Shown here: positions 9,348 to 17,360 of the stretch, in pieces
How the letters are laid out: every line of letters begins with the position of its first letter
How positions within the stretch are numbered: position 1 is the first letter of the stretch
Source of the DNA: Halanaerobiaceae bacterium ANBcell28
GTDB taxonomy: Bacteria > Bacillota > Halanaerobiia > Halanaerobiales > DTU029
Assembly (NCBI GenBank): GCA_037623315.1
Contig: JBBJJH010000005.1
Coordinates: forward strand, 104,932 to 168,931
Length of the DNA stretch: 64,000 bases
Reading direction: 5' to 3'
Notes under the pieces: model-generated
What the model saw: only the letters and a program-made list of their open reading frames with translations
Database searches by the model: none
What the model was told of the DNA's origin: nothing
Made by a program: the position numbers and the translations under genes

Positions 9348-10493
9348 ATGGCAAAAATTATAATATCGGGGTATTATGGCTTTGATAATTTAGGTGATGA
9401 AGCAATTCTAATGTCTATGATTGAAGCCTTTAAAAGTATTGATAAGAATCTGGAAATTACGGTTTTATCTAATAGCCCTGAAAAAACCAGCAATGAATAC
9501 GGAGTAGATTCTATAAATAGAAATAATATTCTAGCTTTTATAAAAGAGTTAAAAAGTGCAGACTTGTTTATTAGCGGTGGAGGTAGCCTGTTACAAGATG
9601 TTACAGGCTGGAAGAGTATTCCATTTTATTTAGGACAAGTTATTTTAGCTAAAATTTTGAGGAGAAAAACTGTAGTCTTTGCTCAAGGAATAGGTCCTGT
9701 TCAAAATAAAAAATATCAGTATATTATCAAAAAAGTCTTAGGAAAAGTTGATTTACTATCAGTTAGGGATTTTCGTTCCAAGGATTTATTAGAAAATTGG
9801 GGTTTAAATGAGAAGGAAGTAAAACTTGCTGCAGATCCTGTTTATTTTCTAAAGACTATATCTAAAAACAAATCCTCTGAACATAGAGAATTATTTTCAG
9901 AGGATTTGAAAAGAATATTAAGTAGTGAAAAGCCATTAATAGGTGTTTCAGTTAGACCCTGGGGTGATAATAATTATCTCAGTGCTATGGCAGATTCTCT
10001 GGCTAAATTAGCAAGAAATATTACTGCTAATCTTTTGATAACACCTATGCATTTTCATGAAGATCAAGAAACAAGTCTTAAGTTGAAAAAAATGATTATT
10101 AAGAAATTTAACGAATCTAAATATCAAGGAGAAATTATGCTTGATCTTAAGAAATATACTCCGGGAGAGATGCTGGATATATATAAAAAACTAGATTTAT
10201 TAATTGGTGTTCGTCTTCATTCTCTTATTTTTGCAGCTGTGAATAACGTTCCTTTTGTAGCAGTCGAATATGATCCAAAAGTTAAAGCATTTTTGGAGAT
10301 GATTTCTTTAACATCAGGTATTGATATTGAAAATTTAGATTCTAAAAAATTATTAAGAATTTCTGAATCCATTTGGAAAAATAGAGAACAGTTTAAAGGG
10401 GTATTAGAACAACAAGGTTCGCAATTGAATAAACTAGCATTAAATAATTTTATAACAGTTTTAGATATGATTGAGGAGAGAAATAATGTCTGA
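9348..10493 (+). CDS. csaB: Polysaccharide pyruvyl transferase CsaB
   Basis: 381 aa from ATG 9348 (GAAAGG at 9331-9336); the GTG at 9339 is rejected. It begins AKIIISGYYGFDNLGDEAIL, the typical CsaB opening, and carries FISGGGSLLQDVTG and, near the C-terminus, LIGVRLHSLIFAAVNNVPFV. CsaB transfers pyruvate as a ketal onto a secondary cell-wall or surface polysaccharide, creating the ligand for SLH-domain S-layer proteins. It overlaps the TagA-like transferase gene by 8 bp, so the two are probably one envelope-glycan operon with the DUF5693 gene. Confidence 0.9.
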   Translation: MAKIIISGYYGFDNLGDEAILMSMIEAFKSIDKNLEITVLSNSPEKTSNEYGVDSINRNNILAFIKELKSADLFISGGGSLLQDVTGWKSIPFYLGQVILAKILRRKTVVFAQGIGPVQNKKYQYIIKKVLGKVDLLSVRDFRSKDLLENWGLNEKEVKLAADPVYFLKTISKNKSSEHRELFSEDLKRILSSEKPLIGVSVRPWGDNNYLSAMADSLAKLARNITANLLITPMHFHEDQETSLKLKKMIIKKFNESKYQGEIMLDLKKYTPGEMLDIYKKLDLLIGVRLHSLIFAAVNNVPFVAVEYDPKVKAFLEMISLTSGIDIENLDSKKLLRISESIWKNREQFKGVLEQQGSQLNKLALNNFITVLDMIEERNNV

Positions 10494-11223
10494 TTATATG
10501 GAAATATTAGGAATTAAGATTAATAAAGTAGATATGAAGCAAGCTATTAGTGAAGTTGATAATTTTATTAAAAATAAACAACAAGCCAGTATAGTAACTC
10601 CTAATTCAGAAATAATAGTAATGGCTCAAGACAATAAGGAACTTGCTGAAATAATTAATAATGCAAGTTTAAGTGTGGCAGATGGTGCAGGTGTTGTTCT
10701 TGCTTCAAAATTGTACCAAGAGCCTTTGAAAGAAAGGGTTGCTGGCTTTGATTTGATGCAAAGCTTATTGAAATTAGCAAATGAGAATAATTATTCAATG
10801 TATTTTCTAGGGGCTGAAGAGGTAGTAGTTGAAACTGCTAGAAAAAATGTTCTTAAACAATACCCAGAAATAAATATTCTTGGTACACATCATGGTTTTA
10901 TAGATAAGGAAATGGAAAATGAGCTTATTCAGGAGATAAATAATTTAGAAATTAATTTACTATTTCTTGGAATGGGTGTTCCTTTACAAGAAAAATTTAT
11001 AAAAAGGAATATGGCAAAGTTAAATGCAAATATTATTATGACTGTTGGAGGTTCTTTTGACGTGCTGGCTGGAAAAGTAAATAGGGCACCAGTATGGATG
11101 CAAAAATTAAATCTTGAGTGGTTTTACAGGCTTTTGCAGGAACCAAAGCGTATTGGAAGAGTGCTGGCATTACCTCGTTTTGTGATTTTGGTATTCTTTG
11201 ATCGAATGAGAAGGGCTAGATAA
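10486..11223 (+). CDS. tagA: WecG/TagA/CpsF family glycosyltransferase
   Basis: 245 aa from ATG 10486 with GAGGAG at 10473-10478. GT26 family signs are TPNSEIIVMA, LSVADGAGVV, FLGAEEVVVETA and FLGMGVPLQEKFI, plus NRAPVWMQKLNLEWFYRLLQ near the end. TagA enzymes add N-acetylmannosamine to undecaprenyl-PP-GlcNAc, making the linkage unit of wall teichoic acid or similar surface polymers on the cytoplasmic face. The overlap with csaB suggests both act on one secondary cell-wall polymer. The exact sugar is not readable from sequence. Confidence 0.85.
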   Translation: MSDYMEILGIKINKVDMKQAISEVDNFIKNKQQASIVTPNSEIIVMAQDNKELAEIINNASLSVADGAGVVLASKLYQEPLKERVAGFDLMQSLLKLANENNYSMYFLGAEEVVVETARKNVLKQYPEINILGTHHGFIDKEMENELIQEINNLEINLLFLGMGVPLQEKFIKRNMAKLNANIIMTVGGSFDVLAGKVNRAPVWMQKLNLEWFYRLLQEPKRIGRVLALPRFVILVFFDRMRRAR

Positions 11224-11256
11224 TTTTATAATGGGGTGTTATTAAGAAGGTGTATG

Positions 11257-12105
11257 ATGAGATATAATATAAAGCGAACGTTATTTGACTATCTCGGGAT
11301 TACAGTAGGTGCAGCGATAGCGTCATTGTCTCTTGCTGTATTTTTAATTCCCAATCGAATTGCAGCAGGTGGATTAAGTGGTCTATCTACAATTATTTTT
11401 TATATGACAGGATTTCCAGTGGGTACAATGACTCTAATATTAAATATTCCTGTATTTTTAGCAGGCTTAAAAGTACTTGGCTTTTCCTTTGGTGCTAGAA
11501 CTATTTATGGGATGATTATGTTTTCTGTGTTCATTGATGTCTTTCAGTCTTTTATAAATCCTATAACTACCGACCTTTTATTAGCAACTATTTATGGAGG
11601 TATTATTGGTGGACTAGGATTAGGTATTGTTTTTTTATCAAGAGGAACAACTGGTGGGACAGATATGATTGCTCGTCTGATTCATCACTATACTAGCCTT
11701 AGTGTTGGTCAGGGTCTTTTGTTAGCAGATGGATTTGTAGTTTTAATGGCAGGTATCTTTTTTAATGCAGAGGTTGCTTTGTATGCTGCAATAGCTATCT
11801 TTATCAATAGTAAAACTATAGACCTTGTACAGGAAGGTATCGATTACAAAAGGGCTGCTTTTATTATTTCAAGAAAATCAGATGAAATAAAAAATAAAGT
11901 TATAAAAGACTTAGATAGAGGAGTTACCATTTTCAAAGCCAAGGGTGGTTATACTGCTGAAGAAAAGGAAGTTTTATATTGTATTATAAATAGGTCAGAA
12001 TTAACAAAAATTAAGAGATTGGTATATGATATTGATAATGATGCTTTTGTAATAATCTCTTCTGTCCATGAAGTACTTGGAGAAGGATTTAAGAAGATTA
12101 ATTAG
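11257..12105 (+). CDS. YitT family membrane protein (DUF161 + DUF2179)
   Basis: About 282 aa. Five or so membrane helices (about 15-180), with IPNRIAAGGLSGLSTIIFY and FLSRGTTGGTDMIARLIH, form the DUF161 part. A cytoplasmic C-terminal domain (about 200-282, RGVTIFKAKGGYTAEEKEVL) is DUF2179. AAGAAGG at 11244-11250 favours ATG 11257; ATG 11254 and GTG 11236 are alternatives. The family is widespread in Firmicutes and presumed to be a transporter, with no established substrate. It has its own terminator. Confidence 0.85.
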   Translation: MRYNIKRTLFDYLGITVGAAIASLSLAVFLIPNRIAAGGLSGLSTIIFYMTGFPVGTMTLILNIPVFLAGLKVLGFSFGARTIYGMIMFSVFIDVFQSFINPITTDLLLATIYGGIIGGLGLGIVFLSRGTTGGTDMIARLIHHYTSLSVGQGLLLADGFVVLMAGIFFNAEVALYAAIAIFINSKTIDLVQEGIDYKRAAFIISRKSDEIKNKVIKDLDRGVTIFKAKGGYTAEEKEVLYCIINRSELTKIKRLVYDIDNDAFVIISSVHEVLGEGFKKIN

Positions 12106-12151
12106 ACTTTAAATTATACCTTTTTTTATAAAAAAACATTAGGGAATTTGC

Positions 12152-12188
12152 ACCATAGGTAGTTTAAATTACCTGTGGTTTTTTTTTA
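12152..12188 (+). terminator. Terminator after the YitT gene
   Basis: ACCATAGGTA (12152-12161) pairs with TACCTGTGGT (12170-12179), one G-U pair, then nine or more Ts. Confidence 0.85.
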
Positions 12189-12236
12189 TATATATTGACC
12201 TAATAATATATACTAATAATAGCAAGGGGGTAAAAT

Positions 12237-12875
12237 ATGATAATATTAAATAATGTGAGTATAGGTAATATTAAAGATTTATCCTTTTATGTTTCATCAG
12301 GGGAGTTGCTATGTATAAATGACCAGGATCAAGAGAAAATTAATCATTTATTTAAGGTTATGAGTGGGGAAAGAAAGCCTGAACAAGGAGTAATTAAGTA
12401 TCTAGACAAGGGTGTTTATAAAAGAGATATAGATCGAAAATCATTAGGCTTTGTTTTTAAAGAAAATATATTATTAAAAGACAGGACGTTGTTTGAAAAT
12501 TTAGAATATATTATGCAAATTAAGGATATTGATATGTTTTCATATAAAAGTAGAATTCGCAGAATATTAGAGATTGTTGATTTAAAAGAATCTTATAATA
12601 AAAAACCAGAACAATTGTTAAAACATCAGCTTAAAAGGGTAAATATTGCACAGGCTATTTTAAATTATCCACCAGCTTTAATTCTGGAAGATCCCACCAA
12701 GGGCTTAGATGAGCTTAACTCCCTTGGGATTATTAGATTATTAAAAAGATTAAATAGGTTTTCTATGACAGTTGTATTATTAAGTACAGATAATAATTTG
12801 CTTATAGGTAAAGATATACGGAGATTAAAAATCAACAATAGCCTTAATAATAAAAAGAAGGGGTCTTATGCTTAA
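12237..12875 (+). CDS. Degenerate FtsE-like ABC ATPase (probably inactive)
   Basis: 212 aa, FtsE length, located directly before an FtsX-like membrane gene and a C-terminal processing protease, the common ftsE-ftsX-ctp order. The fold is recognisable (KSLGFVFKENILLKDRTLFE Q-loop region, PALILEDPTKGLDEL) but catalytic motifs are lost. The Walker A position reads NDQDQEKI (28-35), keeping only Lys34. The LSGGQ signature is LLKHQ (127-131). Walker B Asp and the catalytic Glu are swapped to E151-D152, and the H-loop His is absent (LLSTDNN). ATP hydrolysis looks impossible; a structural or regulatory role is possible. RBS GGGGG precedes ATG 12237. Confidence 0.7.
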   Translation: MIILNNVSIGNIKDLSFYVSSGELLCINDQDQEKINHLFKVMSGERKPEQGVIKYLDKGVYKRDIDRKSLGFVFKENILLKDRTLFENLEYIMQIKDIDMFSYKSRIRRILEIVDLKESYNKKPEQLLKHQLKRVNIAQAILNYPPALILEDPTKGLDELNSLGIIRLLKRLNRFSMTVVLLSTDNNLLIGKDIRRLKINNSLNNKKKGSYA

Positions 12876-13497
12876 AAAGTTTGTTTTTAATCTTAAAGAG
12901 GCTTATAGGAAGATTGCTCAATGTGTAAATGAAAGTTACACTTATTTTCTATATATGTCTCTTATTTATCTACTTTTCACTATGTTCTTTACTGCTTTAA
13001 TTAATATAAATTATTTATCTGAAATTAGTTTAGACCATCAGCTTTCCTTTTTATTAGAAAGTATTCCTAATACTTTCATGCTCCTTGATTTTTCTTCAAA
13101 AATGCCATTGCTGATAATCTTTGTTTTTGTATTCTTTATTTATCACACTAAGAAAAATTTTATTCAGAATTATTTAGAAACTGCTAATGCAGAAATAGAG
13201 TTAATAAAGAAATTAAAAGGAAACAAAGCTATAGCAAGATCACCAATTATCTATATTTCTTTAATTATTAATACTATTTCATTAATTATAGTTTTAAGTA
13301 TATCTAAAGTAGTGTACAGAATTACTAGCACATATCTTTATAGTCAGGACTATGGAATAAAATTATTAGAGTTTAGAGAGTTTCAAATAACATTATTTAT
13401 GCTTCTTTTTATGGCAAGTACTATTCTTTTATTTTCAATTACTTATTATATGTTTTGGGATGTATCAAAAAAAAACAATGAAGGAAAAGTTAATTAG
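12868..13497 (+). CDS. FtsX-like membrane protein (shortened, divergent)
   Basis: 209 aa versus roughly 295 for typical FtsX. It has FtsX topology: a cytoplasmic N-terminus with NLKEAYRKIAQ, TM1 (about 27-48), a short outside loop (about 49-80), then TM2 (82-101), TM3 (127-147) and TM4 (175-197). The extracellular loop that normally recruits a peptidoglycan hydrolase activator is much reduced. It overlaps the ATPase gene by 8 bp, so the two are coupled. FtsX assignment rests on topology and neighbourhood more than on sequence; another small four-helix protein is possible. Confidence 0.5.
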   Translation: MLKKFVFNLKEAYRKIAQCVNESYTYFLYMSLIYLLFTMFFTALININYLSEISLDHQLSFLLESIPNTFMLLDFSSKMPLLIIFVFVFFIYHTKKNFIQNYLETANAEIELIKKLKGNKAIARSPIIYISLIINTISLIIVLSISKVVYRITSTYLYSQDYGIKLLEFREFQITLFMLLFMASTILLFSITYYMFWDVSKKNNEGKVN

Positions 13498-13707
13498 ATT
13501 CTATTGATTTTACTTAAGAAAAGTTCTATTTATAAAATGGTAAGTTTTAATAGTGTAAAAAAAATTGAATTTAGGCAGGAAAGAGTGTGTTGTTTATAGA
13601 ATCAATATACTTAGAGAGTTTAAAATAGAGTAAGCTAGCAAAAGCCATGTATATAATTATGAAAGAAAAGTCAAATATACAAGATTTTTTTAAAAAGGTG
13701 GTTTTTT

Positions 13708-14865
13708 ATGAAAAAGAAAATTTTTATTCTAATTTTTGTGTTTATTACAACTATGTCTGTTTTATTGGCAAACAATAATAATACAGAAGCTGATCCAGAT
13801 TTAGTTTTTGATGCATTTAATGAAGTTTTTGCTTATATACTTAATTATCATACTGATGAAAATAAAGTAGAAGACATACTTAGAGGTGCGATGAGGGGAA
13901 TGGTTGATTCTCTAGATGTGTATTCAGAATATTTGACTTTAGAACAGTATGAGGCTATGCAGGAGGAATATGAGGGTTATTTTGGAGGTATTGGGATAAT
14001 TATCACTCCTGAATTAACTATTGTTTCACCTATTCGAGGAACACCTGGTGAAGCAGCAGGCCTTCAGACAGATGATCATATCATAGCTATTGATGGTAAG
14101 TCAACAGAGGATCTAAGCCAGAGCGAGGGTGTAGATTTAATGAGAGGGGAACCGGGTACGGAGGTTACTCTTACTATTAGAAGAGACAGTTTAGATGAAA
14201 CTTTTGAAGTAACTATTATTAGAGATGATATACAAATACCGTACGTAGAATGGGAAATGAAAACTGAGGAGATAGGATATATTAGTGTTGCACAATTTGT
14301 TCAAAACGTTGGTGCAGAAGTAGAAACAGCTATTAAAGAGTTAGAAGCTGAAGGAGCTAAGGCTTTAATATTGGATTTAAGGTCCAACCCTGGAGGCTTG
14401 CTAAACGAAGCTATAGATGTTGGTAGTAGTTTTTTGAATGATAAAGATATAGTAGCTGTGCGTTCTAGAATTGGTGCAGATCAAACCTATAGAACCACAT
14501 CTAATATATATACTACAGATTTACCTCTTTTACTTATGATTAATCAAGGAAGTGCTAGTGGATCTGAAATAGTAGCAGGCGCTATCCAGGATTATAATCG
14601 AGGGATTCTGTTCGGTAAAAAAAGTTTTGGTAAAGCAACTGTTCAATCTTTATTTCCATTGGTTGACGGATCAGCCTTAAAGTTGACTACTGCCCAATAT
14701 TATACTCCTTTTGATCGCAATATTCATGAAAAAGGGATAGATGTAGATGTAGAAGTAGACTTTGACCCAGATTATGATGGGGATAATCAATTGGATGAAG
14801 CAATACAATATATAAAAGAAAATATATTAAATAATTATATTGATATAGAGGAAATTGCAAGTTGA
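13708..14865 (+). CDS. ctpA: C-terminal processing peptidase, S41 family, with PDZ domain
   Basis: 385 aa. Signal peptide/anchor at about 4-22 (IFILIFVFITTMSVLLANN). A PDZ domain follows (about 85-165, EGYFGGIGIIITPELTIVSP, GLQTDDHIIAIDGKST), then the S41 catalytic domain with the nucleophile in NQGSASGSEIVAGA (282-286) and Lys309 in GKKSFGKATVQSL, the Ser-Lys dyad. It acts outside the membrane, cutting C-terminal tails of envelope or signalling proteins (CtpB in Bacillus sporulation). Placement next to the FtsEX-like pair suggests a link to cell-wall remodelling. It ends with its own terminator. Confidence 0.92.
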   Translation: MKKKIFILIFVFITTMSVLLANNNNTEADPDLVFDAFNEVFAYILNYHTDENKVEDILRGAMRGMVDSLDVYSEYLTLEQYEAMQEEYEGYFGGIGIIITPELTIVSPIRGTPGEAAGLQTDDHIIAIDGKSTEDLSQSEGVDLMRGEPGTEVTLTIRRDSLDETFEVTIIRDDIQIPYVEWEMKTEEIGYISVAQFVQNVGAEVETAIKELEAEGAKALILDLRSNPGGLLNEAIDVGSSFLNDKDIVAVRSRIGADQTYRTTSNIYTTDLPLLLMINQGSASGSEIVAGAIQDYNRGILFGKKSFGKATVQSLFPLVDGSALKLTTAQYYTPFDRNIHEKGIDVDVEVDFDPDYDGDNQLDEAIQYIKENILNNYIDIEEIAS

Positions 14866-14914
14866 TATCCTCTCCATAATCTTATCTATAATAAAATTAT
14901 GACAAAATATTTAT

Positions 14915-14944
14915 AAAAAACCAGCTTAAACGCTGGTTTTTTTG
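14915..14944 (+). terminator. Terminator of the ctp gene
   Basis: AAAACCAGC pairs with GCTGGTTTT (14932-14940) across a 6-nt loop, with further Ts. Confidence 0.9.
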
Positions 14945-14984
14945 ATAAATTCAGGCAAAAAATAAAAAAACCATATGCTAAATA

Positions 14985-15013
14985 TTGACATGAAATCAAA
15001 TATGCGGTATAAT
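14985..15013 (+). promoter_or_regulatory. Promoter of the GHKL kinase gene
   Basis: Perfect TTGACA (14985-14990) and TATAAT (15008-15013) with a 17-bp spacer; about 100 nt of leader before the ATG. Confidence 0.8.
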
Positions 15014-15120
15014 ATATTAGGTAGTTATATTGGAAACATTATACGTAATAAGAATTTCATAAAAGTAAATTAGTCTTAAAGTACTTTTGTTAGTGATGTT
15101 GATGTTTGGGGGATCAAAGT

Positions 15121-16494
15121 ATGGAACAAGTTTCGTTTTTACTTCTGCTTGCTTTTCGAAATAGTCTATTTATAATATTGTTAACATATTCTTTTCTAGC
15201 CTTAAAATTACTAGATATTAGGATGTTCTTTTTGTTATTTATTATTACTTTTTCTTCTTTTATATTAAGAACACTTCCTATAATTCCATTAGTTATAATA
15301 ATCTCATCTATGTTAATTCATGTAGTTTATTTCAAATATATCTATAAAATGCCAATATATATTTCTGCTATATCTACTGGACTATCAGTTCTTATTTATT
15401 TTTTCATTGAGGGTATTATTATGCCTTTTCTTATAAATATATCTAATCTTACATATCTGGATTTTTATTCTAATAGTTTAATTACACTTAAGTTTGTTTC
15501 AGTACAAGTTATTATTCTTACGATACTGATAATTTTTATAAGGCATTTTAAAATAGATTTAAGTGAACAATTAAAATTTTTTAAAGTAGAAGAATTAGAG
15601 ATAATTACAGATTCTGAGCTTGATTTTAGAAGAGAAAAAAGAGTAACCACTGCTTTTATTTTTGTGATTATATTCATTGTACTACAAGGTATTTTTATTA
15701 ATATTTATATTTTGAACGAAAAATTCACAACTTTTTTTACTGTACATTATTTTTTTACATCAGCAACTTTTGTATATCTTCTTATAATTTTTTTGAATAT
15801 TATTCTCCTGTATTTACTTTATTATATGTTTAGAACAATGCGCTTAGAGCGAAATGATATTATTTTAAGAATCAAAGAAAAAAATGCCTTAAGGCTTGAT
15901 TGGGAAAAAAGAGCTCAAATGCATGACCGTAATCATCACTTACATATGCTTTATATGCTTTTGCAGATGAATAATGTTGAAAGAGCTAAAGAATATTTAA
16001 AAGGGATGGTTGGTGAAATTCAAAATATAGAAGCTAGGGTTCGCTGTGGTAATCAGGCTTTGAATGCTTTAATTAGAAGTAAAATGGCTAGGGGTAAACA
16101 AGTAGGTGTTTATGTTGACTTAGAGGTTGAGAATAAATTAGGAGAAATGCAAATACAAGATTGGGAACTTAATAGGATTATAGGTAACTTGTTAGATAAT
16201 GCAATCGAAGCAGTAGAGAAAGAACAAGAGAAGATGAATGTTAAATTGATTATAAATAATGTTGAAAATTATAATATTTTTGAGGTTATTACATATGGAA
16301 TAGTAATTTCAAATGAGGTAGAGGCTAATATCTTTAAAAAAGGATATTCTAATAAAAAAGAAAAAGGGCATGGATTAGGGCTTGCTATTTGTAAGGAACT
16401 TGTAGATGAGTATGGTGGGAATATTAAAATAGAAAAAGATTTTGAAAAAGTTTATACTTCTTTTAAGGTGTTTTTGCCTTATAAGAACAAATAA
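15121..16494 (+). CDS. Orphan sensor histidine kinase, GHKL type (AgrC/CitA-like)
   Basis: 457 aa from ATG 15121 (GGGGGAT 7 nt upstream); the TTG at 15106 is rejected. Seven or so membrane helices occupy residues 1 to about 240. The dimerisation box MHDRNHHLHMLYML (His about 270) and N-box ELNRIIGNLLDNAIEAVE follow, then KGYSNKKEKGHGLGLAICKE. The G1 segment, usually N/DxGxxI, is only TYGIVIS. No response regulator gene adjoins it. An AgrC-like sensor of an extracellular ligand is plausible but unproven. Own promoter and terminator, so a single-gene transcript. Confidence 0.75.
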   Translation: MEQVSFLLLLAFRNSLFIILLTYSFLALKLLDIRMFFLLFIITFSSFILRTLPIIPLVIIISSMLIHVVYFKYIYKMPIYISAISTGLSVLIYFFIEGIIMPFLINISNLTYLDFYSNSLITLKFVSVQVIILTILIIFIRHFKIDLSEQLKFFKVEELEIITDSELDFRREKRVTTAFIFVIIFIVLQGIFINIYILNEKFTTFFTVHYFFTSATFVYLLIIFLNIILLYLLYYMFRTMRLERNDIILRIKEKNALRLDWEKRAQMHDRNHHLHMLYMLLQMNNVERAKEYLKGMVGEIQNIEARVRCGNQALNALIRSKMARGKQVGVYVDLEVENKLGEMQIQDWELNRIIGNLLDNAIEAVEKEQEKMNVKLIINNVENYNIFEVITYGIVISNEVEANIFKKGYSNKKEKGHGLGLAICKELVDEYGGNIKIEKDFEKVYTSFKVFLPYKNK

Positions 16495-16531
16495 AATCTT
16501 AGAGCAATTGTTTTAAAAAAAGAATATTAGT

Positions 16532-16570
16532 GATAAAAGAATAGCATTTATGCTATTCTTTTTTTTATCA
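16532..16570 (+). terminator. Terminator after the GHKL kinase
   Basis: AAGAATAGCA (16537-16546) pairs with TGCTATTCTT (16551-16560) around TTTA; GATAAA/TTTATC extends it. The T tract is within the 3' arm. Confidence 0.85.
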
Positions 16571-16635
16571 AATTTACCTTCTCTTGAATACAATAATTTA
16601 TACAAATTTATAAAAAACAAATGAAGGTGATATTA

Positions 16636-17091
16636 ATGAAATTTAATGATTTTTTAAACGATAATATGGAGGCAATTGAAAAAAAAGTTTTGGAAGTAAA
16701 AGATAGTTTGATTGGTATCCCGTATCTTCATAATGGCCGTTCTTATGAAGGAGTAGATTGTTTGGGATTGATTTATCTTTTTTTTAAAGAATTAGGAGTT
16801 GAATTTCCAATTGATGATGGGAGATATATTCCTGATGACTGGTATAAGACGGAGCCAGATAGATACATTAATGGATTAAGAGAGTTTGGTGAAGAGGTGG
16901 GACATTACGAAGAACTACGCATCTTTGATTTACCATATTTTTCTTTGTACAAAAATATTGTAACACATAGTGGAGTTATGATTGATAATAAAAACTTTTT
17001 GCATGTTTTAAATAATAAAAGGGTAACTGTAGCAAGTTTTGAAAGAAGGTTTTGGAGAGCAAAATATGTAGGGGGAAGAAGGGTTTTTTAG
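16636..17091 (+). CDS. NlpC/P60 family protein
   Basis: 151 aa from ATG 16636 (AAGGTG at 16624-16629); the ATG at 16621 overlaps the ribosome site and is rejected. Catalytic Cys42 sits in EGVDCLGLIY and His111 in VTHSGVMID, the NlpC/P60 cysteine-peptidase pattern. There is no signal peptide or anchor, unlike secreted wall hydrolases, so it is probably cytoplasmic or exported in another way. Short stand-alone members resemble phage tail-assembly or muropeptide-cleaving enzymes. Own terminator downstream. Confidence 0.75.
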   Translation: MKFNDFLNDNMEAIEKKVLEVKDSLIGIPYLHNGRSYEGVDCLGLIYLFFKELGVEFPIDDGRYIPDDWYKTEPDRYINGLREFGEEVGHYEELRIFDLPYFSLYKNIVTHSGVMIDNKNFLHVLNNKRVTVASFERRFWRAKYVGGRRVF

Positions 17092-17129
17092 CTAAAAAAA
17101 TACTGTGCAAGTTTTATATGTGTATAATT

Positions 17130-17175
17130 TATCGAAAATAATAATAATAATTACTATTTTCGATAGACTTTTTTT
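17130..17175 (+). terminator. Terminator after the NlpC/P60 gene
   Basis: TATCGAAAATA (17130-17140) pairs exactly with TATTTTCGATA (17155-17165), then a T run from 17169. Confidence 0.8.
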
Positions 17176-17192
17176 AAAAAGAATGTTATAAT
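17164..17192 (+). promoter_or_regulatory. Candidate promoter of uvrB
   Basis: TAGACT (17164-17169), 17-bp spacer, TATAAT (17187-17192). The -35 overlaps the tail of the preceding terminator. Start would be near 17199. Confidence 0.5.
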
Positions 17193-17201
17193 ATATATCA
17201 A

Positions 17202-17213
17202 GAACATATATTC
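17202..17213. promoter_or_regulatory. LexA (SOS) box-like site before uvrB
   Basis: GAACATATATTC differs at one base from the Gram-positive LexA operator GAAC-N4-GTTC (GAACATATGTTC). It lies about 10 bp after the -10 element, where a repressor would block transcription. uvrB is a classic SOS gene. Confidence 0.55.
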
Positions 17214-17360
17214 GTAAATATATAGTTGTTTACGGAAAAAACATATTGGAATGTATATATTTTACTTGTTTTATTATAAATAATATAATATAGTTTTATT
17301 AATAAATAATTTATTATATAAATATGTTTTAAAAAGATATTTCCTATAGAGGTGAATTTT

